Positions 6,969-16,701 of a DNA stretch of 64,000 bases are shown here, piece by piece. The position numbers were made by a program, and so were the translations under genes. The DNA lies in the NCBI GenBank assembly GCA_016714985.1, contig JADKBS010000025.1:90442-154441 (forward strand). Direction: 5' to 3'. Source of the stretch: Saprospiraceae bacterium. GTDB taxonomy: Bacteria > Bacteroidota > Bacteroidia > Chitinophagales > Saprospiraceae. Every line of letters starts with the position of its first letter. The first letter of the stretch is position 1. The notes below the pieces were generated by a model. It was not told the DNA's origin. It did no database searches and was given only the letters and a program-made list of their open reading frames with translations.

Positions 6969-8642
6969 TCAAGCCCTGCCGGGGGGCACAGGTTTTCCGC
7001 TTGCAGCAGCAGCTGCCCTATCACGGAATTTCTTCTTGCGATTGCCCTTCACTTTGGCTGCTTTCTTGGCTGCTTCGTAGGCATTGGTCACCCCACCGGT
7101 CACACAAAGCTCCGTGAAAGGAACCAACTTCTCTTCATCGCCAGGCAATTTAACCTTGGTATTAGCGCTCATCGTAGTGCTTGACATCAGCACCTCCTTT
7201 ACCTGCTCAGCACTGAGGTCAGGGTAGTAGGAGCGGATGGTTGCCGCAACGCCAGCAGCCACTGGGGATGCCATACTTGTACCATCGAGGTGCTCATAAC
7301 CGCCATCGGGGGTCGTGGCATAGATGGCAACACCGGGGGCGAACAGGTCAACGTTCTCTTTGCCATAGTTGGAGAAATCGGCGGCCATGTCCTCGCCACT
7401 CTGCCAGCTAAGTGCTCCAACTTCCAGCCAGTTTTTGGCATATTTTGGGCCAAACAAGCCTTTTTTCTCGAACTTGTCATTGGGGTAATTGGATGACTCG
7501 TCATTGTTCTGGTGGGAATTGCCTGCCGCATGAACCAACAGCACGTCGTTCTTTAAGGCATATTTTACGGCTTTGTCCACTGCACCTTTGTCCCAAGACT
7601 CGCTTTTACCGAAGCTCATGTTGATGACGGTAGCGCCATTGTCAACGGCATAGATGATGGCATTGGCCACATCCTTATCCCGCTCGTCGCCATCGGGCAC
7701 ACAACGGATGGCCATGATTTTCACGTTGTTGGCGATGCCATCCATGCCTTTGCCGTTGTTGCGGCTCGCCGCAATGATACCGGCTACGTGCGTACCGTGC
7801 TTGGCGTCAGGGCCTTTCACGTCACTGTTGCCATAGCCTTTTTCGTAGCTGTCGGCATAGTTGTCGCCCACCACAGAGCGGCCATCGAAGTCAACATTGT
7901 ACTGGTATTTGGCCTTAGAGGTAAGGTAGTCCACATATTCCTGAAGGCCATCTTGCACCTCTTTGGCAGAGCTGCCCTCACCCATCATGCCCATCATGAT
8001 TTGGGCGGCACGCTTCAGGTTGGCGTCGGGGGAGTCGAATTTTTGCAGGTCTTCGATTGTGACTTCCTTTTTGCCGATTTGCTTTTGCAGCGATTTCATA
8101 GCTTCCAAAATGCCGCCATAAGTTTGCAAATCGCCCTCGGCTTTTTCACGTTCCTTGGTCACGGACTCTTCCAGTTTTTTGTATTTTTCATACTCCTTCT
8201 TCTCCTTGCCGGAAAGTTTAGTGGCATCTTTCCCTTGGAACTTCTTTTTGTAGTGTGCCACCAGGCGGGTGCCTTCCAACTGGTCGGGGCCAACGTTCTT
8301 ACCGTCCTTGCCACCGATGAAGTTCCAGCCATAGACATCGTCCACGTAGCCGTTCTTGTCGTCATCTATTTTGTTCCCGGGGATTTCACCGGGGTTGGTC
8401 CACATCACGTCCTTCAGGTCTTCGTGCAGGGGGTCAATGCCTCCGTCAATGACGGCGACCACCACGGTTTCCGATTTTTTGCCGGAGAGCACATCGCTGT
8501 ACATTTTATTGGCGCTGACGCCATAATAGCCGTCTTTCATTTTGTCGAGGTGCTGCCAGTTGTCGGGTGGCGCTGCAAGTTGTGCAAAACCAATAAAGGG
8601 CAGGCCAACCATTGCGGCCAGCATCAAGGATTTAATCTTCAT
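6969..8642 (-). CDS. secreted S8 family (subtilisin-like) serine protease
   Basis: About 557 aa from ATG 8642; a longer reading from 8699 would place 19 residues before the evident signal peptide (MKIKSLMLAAMVGLPFIGFA). The catalytic triad is clear: Asp in VVVAVIDGGIDPLHEDLKD, His in HGTHVAGIIAASR, Ser in LDGTSMASPVAAG. An insertion of roughly 160 residues, Lys/Glu-rich and probably helical, separates the Asp and His motifs, as in several Bacteroidota subtilases. There is no T9SS tail; the C-terminus is a short Lys/Arg/Ala-rich stretch. Probably periplasmic or exported. Confidence 0.9.
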   Translation of the reverse strand: MKIKSLMLAAMVGLPFIGFAQLAAPPDNWQHLDKMKDGYYGVSANKMYSDVLSGKKSETVVVAVIDGGIDPLHEDLKDVMWTNPGEIPGNKIDDDKNGYVDDVYGWNFIGGKDGKNVGPDQLEGTRLVAHYKKKFQGKDATKLSGKEKKEYEKYKKLEESVTKEREKAEGDLQTYGGILEAMKSLQKQIGKKEVTIEDLQKFDSPDANLKRAAQIMMGMMGEGSSAKEVQDGLQEYVDYLTSKAKYQYNVDFDGRSVVGDNYADSYEKGYGNSDVKGPDAKHGTHVAGIIAASRNNGKGMDGIANNVKIMAIRCVPDGDERDKDVANAIIYAVDNGATVINMSFGKSESWDKGAVDKAVKYALKNDVLLVHAAGNSHQNNDESSNYPNDKFEKKGLFGPKYAKNWLEVGALSWQSGEDMAADFSNYGKENVDLFAPGVAIYATTPDGGYEHLDGTSMASPVAAGVAATIRSYYPDLSAEQVKEVLMSSTTMSANTKVKLPGDEEKLVPFTELCVTGGVTNAYEAAKKAAKVKGNRKKKFRDRAAAAASGKPVPPGRA

Positions 8643-9096
8643 GTTCTTTTTTATGGTTGAAATTTTTTTTTGAAAAAAGTTTGCAAAGCTACATGCCATT
8701 TACATGAAACTTGGCAATGAACGCAGGATTTCTAAAAACGTTGAACGAAACCCACAGAAAACGCAACATTGATGACCAAATTTCATGGTAAGCGCAAACA
8801 AGGACAAAGAAATTAGGGGAGGGTGGCAACGAAACCATGAAACCATTTGAGGTGAGTTGGCAGTTTGACAGTGACAGTGGGTAGTGGGCAGTCAGCTTCT
8901 GCTAAACCTTCTCACTCCAACCATGAACCCATGAAACCTGAAACCATGAACCAGCACAGCCATGAAACAAAAAACGCCCCAATTTGGGGCGTCGAATGTT
9001 TGTACATAGTTTGTAGAACAAATACAAAAATGGTTCTGGTGAACCAAAACGGGTGTTGGCTGGAGCCTATTCTCACCCTTGTTATTTAAAGTGGGT
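8643..9096. other. intergenic region with repetitive text and a minus-strand terminator
   Basis: There is no gene. Irregular short repeats around 8905-8965 (CCATGAAAC / CCATGAACC units) and 8853-8890 (GGCAGT / GACAGT units) resemble the heptamer loci elsewhere but are degenerate. The minus-strand terminator is listed separately. Confidence 0.5.
8970..8993 (-). terminator. rho-independent terminator (minus strand)
   Basis: Read on the minus strand, ACGCCCC, loop AAATT, GGGGCGT, then a T-run. It lies about 100 bp past the stop of the T9SS cargo gene at 9097. Confidence 0.75.
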
Positions 9097-9900
9097 TTAG
9101 TGTTGAACCACTATTTTTTGAGCTACTTGGCCGATTTCGTTGCGGAGCTGTGCCAAGTAAAGACCGTTTGGAAGCAGGCTCGCATCAAATTCGATGTTGT
9201 TTTCACCAGCAATCATATTGATTTGCCGCTGCGTTATTCGATTGCCGAGCAAATCTATTAACTGAAATTGAAATTGACCTGTTATTTGTGAATTTATTTT
9301 AATTTGAGCGATTCCGGCGGCTGGATTTGGCACCGTTTGAATGCTCAGGTGCTTGCTCAGGTCGTTGGTCGAGTTCACGCCGCATGGGTCGCTGGCATTG
9401 GCGTTTACTTGGATGGTATATTTCCCAGGAGCGAGGTTGGCGTCTGGGAAAACGATGGGCAGCGGGAATACGGAACCATTAACAAAAGCTGCCCCGCCAA
9501 TGGTCAAATCATAACCGCCGGGTGCATTGGCGCCGGTGGCAATTCCAAACAATTTGGCACAGCCAATGGTATTGCTGGTAAAATGGCAGTTTGGTGGCTC
9601 ACAGATGTAGTTGATGCCAGCTGGAAGTCCCGTTACGGTATTCACGGTCACGGAATCCAGCGGGAAGCTAAGTCCCGAGTACGTCAAGGTATCGTTAACC
9701 ACGATGGTCAAGGTAAACTCGAATGGTTGACCGATAACGGCGCATTCGGTGATGCCCCCATTTGGGTTGATGGCCGGTTCGTACGGCTCTGGATACACGC
9801 CCGCAGTCGAATCGGCATACGACATGTCCGGGTTGCAGTTCTGCGCTGCCATGAGGTTGGCGAAGGCACAAAGCATCATTGCGAGTAAGAATCTTGTCAT
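9097..9900 (-). CDS. T9SS type A sorting domain-containing secreted protein
   Basis: 267 aa. Signal peptide MTRFLLAMMLCAFANLMAA, a beta-rich cysteine-containing middle region with no recognised catalytic motif, and a C-terminal sorting domain of about 75 residues. That domain has the type A pattern: VPNPAAG, LIDLLGN, LPNGLYLAQL, then a short basic end (QKIVVQH). It is exported by the type IX system and probably attached to the surface or released. Function unknown. It is divergent from the TonB-dependent receptor. Confidence 0.85.
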   Translation of the reverse strand: MTRFLLAMMLCAFANLMAAQNCNPDMSYADSTAGVYPEPYEPAINPNGGITECAVIGQPFEFTLTIVVNDTLTYSGLSFPLDSVTVNTVTGLPAGINYICEPPNCHFTSNTIGCAKLFGIATGANAPGGYDLTIGGAAFVNGSVFPLPIVFPDANLAPGKYTIQVNANASDPCGVNSTNDLSKHLSIQTVPNPAAGIAQIKINSQITGQFQFQLIDLLGNRITQRQINMIAGENNIEFDASLLPNGLYLAQLRNEIGQVAQKIVVQH

Positions 9901-10018
9901 AAAGCAATTGTTTTTGAATTAAGAATTTGCAAGTCCAGTAGGTAATTCGACCTTGCATTTGATTGCAAAGCTGGTAAACTTCCCCGACTTGCAAGTGCAT
10001 AGCAAGTTGTAATTATTT

Positions 10019-10051
10019 TTTGTTGGTGTTTTGGGGCAACCACTATTTTTG
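10019..10051 (+). promoter_or_regulatory. candidate Bacteroidota promoter of the TonB receptor gene
   Basis: TTTG at 10019-10022 and TATTTTTG (TAnnTTTG) at 10044-10051 are separated by 21 bp, fitting the -33/-7 consensus. It lies about 190 bp upstream of the receptor ATG. The rest of 9901-10244 shows nothing else recognisable. Confidence 0.4.
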
Positions 10052-10244
10052 CGGCCTATAATTTCAAGTCGTTTCCTACGTATGGAATGGCGCCCAGTGA
10101 CTACTCTTTTGATTCGCCGAAAATTACTGGCGTTACTCAAAGCTGCACCGAGAATATTTCCCAAGAGAAAAAATGAATGGAATTGCCTAAAATTGCTTGC
10201 GCTTTTTTCAAAGAAAAGCTGCGAGCCACAACCACATATTGATT

Positions 10245-12614
10245 ATGAACAACATCAAATCTACCCTTCTGGCCAGCTTGCTGGTTTTTTCCTTCGGTTT
10301 CATTTGGGGCCAAAAAGCGACGTTGTATGGCAATCTTGCTGATGCAGACAGTAAAGAACTGCTTGTTTCTGCAACGGTGCAGGCTGGAATCATTGGTACC
10401 ATTACCGACCTTAACGGTTATTACGAACTCTCGCTCGACCCCGGAAGCTATGAAATCGTTTTCAGTTTTGTGGGCCTCGAAACCCTTACGGAGGTCGTCA
10501 CCCTTAAGGAAGGTGAGTCCCGGCAACTTGACGTATTCCTCTCGGAGAGCACCAATATCCTTAGCATGGCCACCGTCACCAGTGGAAGGCATGAGATGGC
10601 ACTGGGCGAGGTAACTGTTTCCCTTGACGTGCTCAAGCCCAACCTCATTCAAAATACCAACCAAACCAGCTTAAGTGGACTGCTTGACAAAGTGCCCGGG
10701 GTGAACCTCGTAGGCGATCAAGCCAATATCCGTGGTGGTTCAGGGTTTAGTTACGGGGCTGGCAGCCGGGTGCTGTTGCTTGTTGACGACATGCCCATCA
10801 TGCAGGCTGACGCTGGCTATCCGCAATGGGAAGACGTGCCCCTTGAGAATATCGAGCAAGTGGAAGTGGTAAAAGGCGCCGCATCGGCACTGTACGGTTC
10901 TTCGGCGCTCAATGGTATCATCAATGTGCGCACAGCCTTTGCAAAGGCAGAGCCAGAAACTCAATTTTCCCCTTTTCTTTTGGTGTATGGCGAGCCTAGG
11001 AACAAGGCATCCAAATGGTGGGACACGCCCCGGTATGCAACTGGCGGAAGCGCCGTGCACCGCCAAAAATTTGGCAAATTCGATGTGGTGCTTGGCGGCA
11101 ACTATTACCGACAGGAGAGCGTCAACGACAGCACTTGGAGCAGGCGTGGCCGAATCAATTTCAGTACCCGCTACCGCATCACCGATCGGCTTTCCGTAGG
11201 CCTGAACGGCAATTTCAACAAGTCCAAATCTGCGTCGTTCTTTTTTTGGGGCGGCTTGGACAGCCTGTTGCTTAGGCCCGGCGCGGCTGTTTCCGAAGGC
11301 GGAAACCAGCGATACAATATTGACCCCTACATCACCTATTTTGACAAGGCCAATAATCGCCACAAGCTGCAAGGCCGTTTTTTCAATGTGAAGAACAACA
11401 CAGGCACATCCGAAGCTGACCAATCGAACCGTTCAGAGGTCGTTTACGGAGAATACCAGTTCCAACGCAAAATGGAGCGCATCGGCCTCGTTGCGTCGGC
11501 CGGGGCAGTCTATATAGGCACAGCGGTGAAGGCACCGCTTTATGGCGACACGACCTTCACCAGCCGCAACATGGCGGGCTACCTCCAGTTGGATAAAAAA
11601 TTCTTTGACAAACTGAACATCTCTGGCGGCTTCCGCTATGAAAACAACCTCGTGCTGACACCCGAAGTGATTGAATACAAGAATAAGGATGTCATTGTGC
11701 GAAGGGATACCGTGCCAGGTGGCGAGATCAAGGAATCAAAACCCGTTTTCCGACTTGGTACAAGCTACGAACTGGGCCGGGCGACCTTCCTTCGGGCCTC
11801 TTGGGGGCAGGGCTACCGCTTCCCAAGCATTGCCGAGAAGTTCATTTTTACCCTTTTTGGTGGCACCCCAATTTTACCCAACGTAGATTTAGTCTCTGAA
11901 ACGGGCTGGTCCTCGGAAATTGGCTTGCGCCAAGGTTTCAAGCTCGGCGGCTTCAGCGGCTTCCTCGATTTGGCAGGTTTCATCAGTGAATATGAGGATA
12001 TGATGGAGTTCAACGTGGTGTTCCAAGGCTTTTTGGCTTCCTTTCAATCGCAAAACGTGGGCAATACCCGTATCAAAGGCTTGGAAGGAAGCATCACGGG
12101 TAGGGGTGATTTGTTCGGCCTTGAAACTACGGTGCTGGCTGGCTATACTTTTATAGACCCCCGCTTTAAGGAATGGGCACCGTTGGATTCCCTCAAAAAT
12201 GGCTCGGCCGCATTCCGTATGACGGATGCCTATCGCAACGGCATCAACTCCTCGGTTTGCTCAGCCGGCAATTCCTGCGAAAACATCCTCAAGTACCGCT
12301 ATAAGCACACGGCCAAGGTGGACATAGAATCACGGGCTGGCAAGTTCTCCTTTGGGATAAGCGCAATCTACAATAGCTTCATGAAGAATATTGACGAGGT
12401 GTTTGAGGCGCTGATAGTTCCTGGCCTGCGCCAATACCGGAAAGAAAACAACAAGGGCGACCTTGTGCTGGGGGCACGGGCCGCCTACTTTCCGAACGAC
12501 CATTTGAAGCTGGCCCTCATCCTCGGCAACGTGACGAATGAGGAGTGGGTGGCCCGCCCTGGCAAGGTGGAAGCGCCAAGGCACTATACTTTGAGGGTGG
12601 ATTATAGTTTTTGA
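10245..12614 (+). CDS. TonB-dependent outer-membrane receptor with carboxypeptidase-regulatory-like N-domain
   Basis: About 789 aa from ATG 10245; the frame also opens at a TTG at 10197, but the signal peptide starts at 10245 (MNNIKSTLLASLLVFSFGFI). A CarboxypepD_reg-like beta-sandwich follows (GNLADADSKELLVSATVQ...GTITDLNGYYELSL), then a plug domain (LSGLLDKVPGVNLVGDQANIRGGSGFSYGAGSR, VEVVKGAASALYGSSALNGIINVRT) and a 22-strand-type barrel ending APRHYTLRVDYSF with a terminal aromatic. The ligand is unknown. No SusD partner is adjacent, which argues against a classical glycan utilisation pair and for a siderophore, vitamin or peptide receptor. Confidence 0.88.
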   Translation: MNNIKSTLLASLLVFSFGFIWGQKATLYGNLADADSKELLVSATVQAGIIGTITDLNGYYELSLDPGSYEIVFSFVGLETLTEVVTLKEGESRQLDVFLSESTNILSMATVTSGRHEMALGEVTVSLDVLKPNLIQNTNQTSLSGLLDKVPGVNLVGDQANIRGGSGFSYGAGSRVLLLVDDMPIMQADAGYPQWEDVPLENIEQVEVVKGAASALYGSSALNGIINVRTAFAKAEPETQFSPFLLVYGEPRNKASKWWDTPRYATGGSAVHRQKFGKFDVVLGGNYYRQESVNDSTWSRRGRINFSTRYRITDRLSVGLNGNFNKSKSASFFFWGGLDSLLLRPGAAVSEGGNQRYNIDPYITYFDKANNRHKLQGRFFNVKNNTGTSEADQSNRSEVVYGEYQFQRKMERIGLVASAGAVYIGTAVKAPLYGDTTFTSRNMAGYLQLDKKFFDKLNISGGFRYENNLVLTPEVIEYKNKDVIVRRDTVPGGEIKESKPVFRLGTSYELGRATFLRASWGQGYRFPSIAEKFIFTLFGGTPILPNVDLVSETGWSSEIGLRQGFKLGGFSGFLDLAGFISEYEDMMEFNVVFQGFLASFQSQNVGNTRIKGLEGSITGRGDLFGLETTVLAGYTFIDPRFKEWAPLDSLKNGSAAFRMTDAYRNGINSSVCSAGNSCENILKYRYKHTAKVDIESRAGKFSFGISAIYNSFMKNIDEVFEALIVPGLRQYRKENNKGDLVLGARAAYFPNDHLKLALILGNVTNEEWVARPGKVEAPRHYTLRVDYSF

Positions 12615-12640
12615 ATGCGGAACCTGACACTGGATCTTAT

Positions 12641-12746
12641 TTATACTTTGGAGCGCTAGGTTTTGTCCATTTGAAATTGCTGTTGGCCTTTTGCTATTGG
12701 CTGTTGGCCAAAAACCAATGGCCAAAAGCTAACGGCCAGAAGTATA
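12641..12746. mobile_element. ~100-bp inverted-repeat element (TTATACTTTGG ends), copy 1
   Basis: TTATACTTTGG at the left and CCAGAAGTATA at the right are inverted. Inside are facing arms built of GCTGTTGGCC / GGCCAAAAGCTAACGGCC units. The order and spacing match 23120-23211. Confidence 0.75.
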
Positions 12747-12818
12747 TTTCGGCTCCAATGCAAGCAAAACACGTTTCCTTTGCCCCAAAATCCAATGACC
12801 CTGATGACCTCATAGCTT

Positions 12819-13805
12819 ATGCCCAACGTTAGAATCGCCCAAGTTTCATCCTACCTGCCAGATAGGGTAGTGACCAATGAAGAAATCGAACAACAGGTGA
12901 ACGTTGAGAAACAGCTCCTTCCGCCTGGTATCCTGGAGAAACTTTTTCGCAATCGGGAGCGCCGCTTCGCTGCCCGAGACGTACAAACCTCCGACCTGGC
13001 AGCAAATGCTGCTAGGCCAATTGTTGAGCAGTTTGGGGCGGAGCGCATTGAGTACCTGATTTTTGCAGGGGCTTGCTCCGACCTCATTGAGCCTGCTACA
13101 GCGAATATTGTTCAGCATAAACTCGGCCTTCGGTGCCCTGCTTTCGATTTAAAGAATGCTTGCAACAGCTTTGTGGATGCCATCACGGTGGCAAATTCGT
13201 TCATTCAAACTGGTGTTTGTGGGAACGTGCTTATAGTCACTGGTGAAAAGTTGAGTGACGGGGTTAGGCTTGATGGGAACCATACGGCAGCCCACCTTGC
13301 TGCCTTTAGTTTGGGCGATGCAGGTGCAGCCATGCTCCTCACCCTGTCCGACAACGAAAGCGGCATCCACTTCCAAAAAAAACTGACCCGTGGCCAACAT
13401 TGGCAACTTTGTACCATCAAAGGAGGTGGATCCATGTTTCCGCAGGAGCCTCACATGAACTACTTCGAGGGCAGTACATCCGAGCTGAAGTCGGTAATAC
13501 TTGAAGAGGGGGTGGCTTTCGTTAAAGCATGTTACGAAGAATCGGGCTGGTCTGCCGACATGATAGACCACTTGTTTACCCATCAGGTGTCTGGCGGCAC
13601 TTTCAGGGTGGTGGAACAGGCCACGGGCATTCCAGTCGAGCGCATTACCTCTGTCTTCGAAAAATCTGGCAACACCGCTGCCGCCTCAATCCCACTTGCC
13701 ATCTGCGATGCCCTAAAGGCTGGCCGCCTCAAGCGTGGCGACAAGGTCATGCTGTTCGGCATAGCGGCGGGTGCCAGCCTTTCCATACAATTCCTTACTT
13801 GGTGA
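12819..13805 (+). CDS. beta-ketoacyl-ACP synthase III family protein (FabH-like)
   Basis: 328 aa thiolase-fold enzyme. The triad is visible: Cys in DLKNACNSFVD (about residue 113), His in HLFTHQVSGG, Asn in FEKSGNTAAAS. KAS III enzymes condense an acyl-CoA starter with malonyl-ACP to begin fatty-acid or polyketide synthesis. The diverged sequence and lack of neighbouring fab genes suggest a specialised paralogue (unusual starter or secondary metabolite) rather than the housekeeping FabH. Start ATG 12819. It is followed closely by urocanate hydratase; a shared transcript is possible but no pathway links the two. Confidence 0.85.
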   Translation: MPNVRIAQVSSYLPDRVVTNEEIEQQVNVEKQLLPPGILEKLFRNRERRFAARDVQTSDLAANAARPIVEQFGAERIEYLIFAGACSDLIEPATANIVQHKLGLRCPAFDLKNACNSFVDAITVANSFIQTGVCGNVLIVTGEKLSDGVRLDGNHTAAHLAAFSLGDAGAAMLLTLSDNESGIHFQKKLTRGQHWQLCTIKGGGSMFPQEPHMNYFEGSTSELKSVILEEGVAFVKACYEESGWSADMIDHLFTHQVSGGTFRVVEQATGIPVERITSVFEKSGNTAAASIPLAICDALKAGRLKRGDKVMLFGIAAGASLSIQFLTW

Positions 13806-13874
13806 TTTTTACAGGCAGCGCATGATATGCTCGGCTTTTCTTTATTTTGCCCCTTCATTCATCAAAGCCAAATT

Positions 13875-15899
13875 ATGCCCACGTTTACACCATTTCAACA
13901 AGCCATCCGACAAGGCATTCCCGACAAACTGCCCGCCCCCAAGCCCTACGACCCCGTTGTTTCTCATGCGCCCAAGCGGGTCATTGAAGGCGTTTTATCC
14001 AAAGAAGAAAAAAAGCTCGCCGTGCGCAATGCGCTGCGCTATTTCGATAAAAAGCACCATGCCGTGCTGGCCCCTGAGTTTTTCGAAGAGCTGGAAACCT
14101 ACGGACGCATCTATATGTACCGCTTCCGCCCCGATTATGAAATGCATGCCCGTCCTATCGGCGAGTACCCGGCCAAGTGCCAGCAGGCGGCGGCCATCAT
14201 GCTCATGATTCAGAACAACCTCGACCCCACCGTTGCGAAGCACCCGCACGAACTCATTACCTACGGTGGAAACGGAGCGGTTTTCCAGAACTGGGCGCAG
14301 TACTTGCTCACCATGCAGTACTTATCGCAAATGACAGATAAACAGACGCTTGCGATGTACAGCGGCCATCCAATGGGCGTTTTTCCGTCGCACCGGGATG
14401 CTCCACGGGTCGTGGTGACCAATGGCATGATGATTCCTAATTACTCCAAAAAAGAGGACTGGAACAAGTACAACGCCCTCGGCGTCACGCAGTATGGGCA
14501 GATGACGGCGGGGTCGTTCATGTACATCGGGCCGCAGGGCATCGTGCACGGTACGACCATCACGCTGCTGAATGCGGGGCGCTTGCGCAAATTGGGGGCG
14601 AATGACTTGCGGGGCAAAATATTCGTGACCAGCGGACTTGGTGGCATGTCCGGCGCACAGGCCAAGGCTGCCGTCATCACCGGAGCAGTTGGTGTGCTGG
14701 CCGAGGTGGACGACAAGACCACCGAGCAGCGTATCGTGGATGGGTATATCCTTCGGGAAAACGTGTATCGTGATCTTGATTTACTCATCCAGCGCATCGA
14801 AGAATGTCGGAAAAACGGTACGGCCATCGCCCTGATTTATGCTGGCAACGTGGTGGATTTATTGGAGAAAATGGTGGGAAAAAACACCAAGGTTGAACTC
14901 CTGAGCGACCAGACGAGCCTGCATAATATTGACGACCTCGGCTACTGTCCGGCAGGCTACACGTTTGAAGAAGCCAAGCAATTGATGAATTCCGATAAGC
15001 CGAGGTTCATGGACGAAGTGCGGAAAACCCTCATCCGCCATGCCAACGCCGTGAACACGATGGCCGATCGTGGCACTTATTTTTGGGACTACGGCAACGC
15101 CTTCCTGCTCGAAGCGGGTAAGGCTGGGGCCAATGTTTTCAAGAACAAGGAAACGGGCGAGTACAAGTACCCCAGCTACGTGGAAGACATCATGGGGCCG
15201 ATGTGCTTCGACTTTGGTTTCGGGCCGTTCCGCTGGGTCTGCTGCTCCGGCCAGAAAGCCGATTTGGATAAAACGGACGCCATCGCTGCACGGGTTTTGG
15301 AGGAAATCAAGGCCACTGCCCCCGCCGAAATTCAGGGCCAACTCAACGACAATATTATTTGGATAAAAAATGCTGACCGTGACCTGCCCATCGTCGGCTC
15401 AAAGTCCCGCATCCTCTACGCCGACGCTGAGGGCCGGGTGAAAATCGCCGAGGCGTTCAACCAAGCCATTGCCAGCGGCGAACTGGCCGGCCCCGTGGTG
15501 CTGGGTCGTGACCACCACGACGTGAGCGGCACCGACTCGCCCTTCCGGGAAACCTCGAACATTTACGACGGCAGCCGCTTTACCGCCGATATGGCCGTTC
15601 AGAACGTTATCGGCGACAGCTTCCGGGGTGCCACATGGGTCAGCCTGCACAACGGCGGTGGGGTGGGGTGGGGCGAGGTCATCAACGGTGGCTTCGGCTT
15701 GTTCCTTGATGGTTCCATCGCCGCCTCACTTCGGTTGAAATCCATGCTGTTTTGGGACGTGAACAACGGCATTGCCCGCCGCAGTTGGGCAAGGAACGAG
15801 GAGGCGATTTTTGCCATCAAACGGGAAATGAAACGGACGCCGGGGTTGGTGGTGACGCTGCCGAACTTGGTGGAGGATGAATTACTCGAAGGGCTGTAA
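13875..15899 (+). CDS. hutU: urocanate hydratase
   Basis: 674 aa from ATG 13875 (the ATG at 13827 would add 16 unrelated residues). The sequence is collinear with urocanases: YGGNGAVFQNWAQYLLTMQYL near the N-terminus, the glycine-rich NAD-binding region SGLGGMSGAQAKAAVITGAVG, and GRDHHDVSGTDSPFRET with GGGVGWGEVINGG at the C-terminal end. It is the longer variant of the family. It converts urocanate to imidazolonepropionate in histidine degradation, using tightly bound NAD+ as electrophile. hutH, hutI and hutG are not in this window. A strong terminator follows. Confidence 0.93.
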   Translation: MPTFTPFQQAIRQGIPDKLPAPKPYDPVVSHAPKRVIEGVLSKEEKKLAVRNALRYFDKKHHAVLAPEFFEELETYGRIYMYRFRPDYEMHARPIGEYPAKCQQAAAIMLMIQNNLDPTVAKHPHELITYGGNGAVFQNWAQYLLTMQYLSQMTDKQTLAMYSGHPMGVFPSHRDAPRVVVTNGMMIPNYSKKEDWNKYNALGVTQYGQMTAGSFMYIGPQGIVHGTTITLLNAGRLRKLGANDLRGKIFVTSGLGGMSGAQAKAAVITGAVGVLAEVDDKTTEQRIVDGYILRENVYRDLDLLIQRIEECRKNGTAIALIYAGNVVDLLEKMVGKNTKVELLSDQTSLHNIDDLGYCPAGYTFEEAKQLMNSDKPRFMDEVRKTLIRHANAVNTMADRGTYFWDYGNAFLLEAGKAGANVFKNKETGEYKYPSYVEDIMGPMCFDFGFGPFRWVCCSGQKADLDKTDAIAARVLEEIKATAPAEIQGQLNDNIIWIKNADRDLPIVGSKSRILYADAEGRVKIAEAFNQAIASGELAGPVVLGRDHHDVSGTDSPFRETSNIYDGSRFTADMAVQNVIGDSFRGATWVSLHNGGGVGWGEVINGGFGLFLDGSIAASLRLKSMLFWDVNNGIARRSWARNEEAIFAIKREMKRTPGLVVTLPNLVEDELLEGL

Positions 15900-15909
15900 A
15901 ATACAAAAA

Positions 15910-15942
15910 CCCTTGAAAATCAACGACTTTCAAGGGCTTTTT
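15910..15942 (+). terminator. rho-independent terminator after hutU
   Basis: CCCTTGAAA ... TTTCAAGGG (9-bp stem, 9-nt loop) followed by CTTTTT. The A-run on the left could also terminate the converging GldM-like gene. Confidence 0.85.
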
Positions 15943-15958
15943 AGCAAGTTGAACCCGC

Positions 15959-16640
15959 TTATTTTATATAAAAAACGAGGCTGTTCATTTGCCGTGGGTT
16001 TGGCGTTCCTTCCACCTTTGCAATCACTTGTTCAAAATAGAAACGGTCGCCTGAAGTAGCGCTATTTACAAGTGATCTTGCCTTTTCATTGAAATTGGAT
16101 GATTTTACAGGAACCTCCACAGGGTCGCCTACTTTTGGCACCCTGATGAGGTTGTAGCTGACGATTTCGATAGTCAATTCGCCTTTATAACCACCTGCGT
16201 CAAACCCTAGTCCAAAGGTTTTTTTGAACTCATCTGGCGTAATTTCCCCATTAGTGAGGTTTGATCCATTCTCAAATTTCAATGCTGCAAGCGGGTCAGG
16301 AATCCGCTGCACATCGAAGTCAAAGTTCTTGAACTTGAACCCTTCGCCATGCACGGTCAAGGTGGTTTTGCCCGGATAATGGAATCGGAGGTTGAACTTG
16401 CCGTCCTCCAGTTTTTCGATGTCCACACCGTCGCTGCCGATGTAGATGTTCCCGCTCGGAATCCCCGGTACGCTTACCTGTACTTGGTTTTCCACGCCAA
16501 TGTACATTTTGTCACTTTTGAGTGACCTTAGGCTGACTTCTTGTGCCTGCAAAATGCTTCCAGAAAAAAAGCATTAATGCCCAAAAAGCGACAGTTTGCA
16601 GCGAGGAGAAAGGGCCTTTCTTGATGTTTATCAACTTCAT
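15959..16640 (-). CDS. secreted GldM-C-domain-like protein (single-base frameshift in signal peptide)
   Basis: About 225 aa when read across one frameshift. The mature part (LQAQEVSLRSLKSDKMYIGVENQVQV...) contains FDFDVQRIPDPLAALKFENG and GEITPDEFKKTF, matching the GldM C-terminal region of the gliding/T9SS machinery, but the long GldM N-terminal and TM parts are missing. So it is a GldM-C homologue, not GldM itself. The ATG is at 16640 (MKLINIKK...); the two parts meet if the A7 run at 16564-16570 is A6, giving WALMLFSGSILQAQEV, a good signal-peptide end. Probably periplasmic; the role is unknown. Confidence 0.65.
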
Positions 16641-16701
16641 TTTCTTATGTTAATTTAGTGAAAACAACCTCAGAATGAGGTATTTGTGCCAAAGTTACAA
16701 A

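Noticed and set aside
7788..8660. Long plus-strand open frame opposite the subtilase
   Set aside because: Antisense shadow of a clear S8 protease with signal peptide and catalytic triad.
13155..13805. KAS III gene as housekeeping fabH
   Set aside because: The triad is present but the sequence is diverged and no fab genes are adjacent, so I give family level only.
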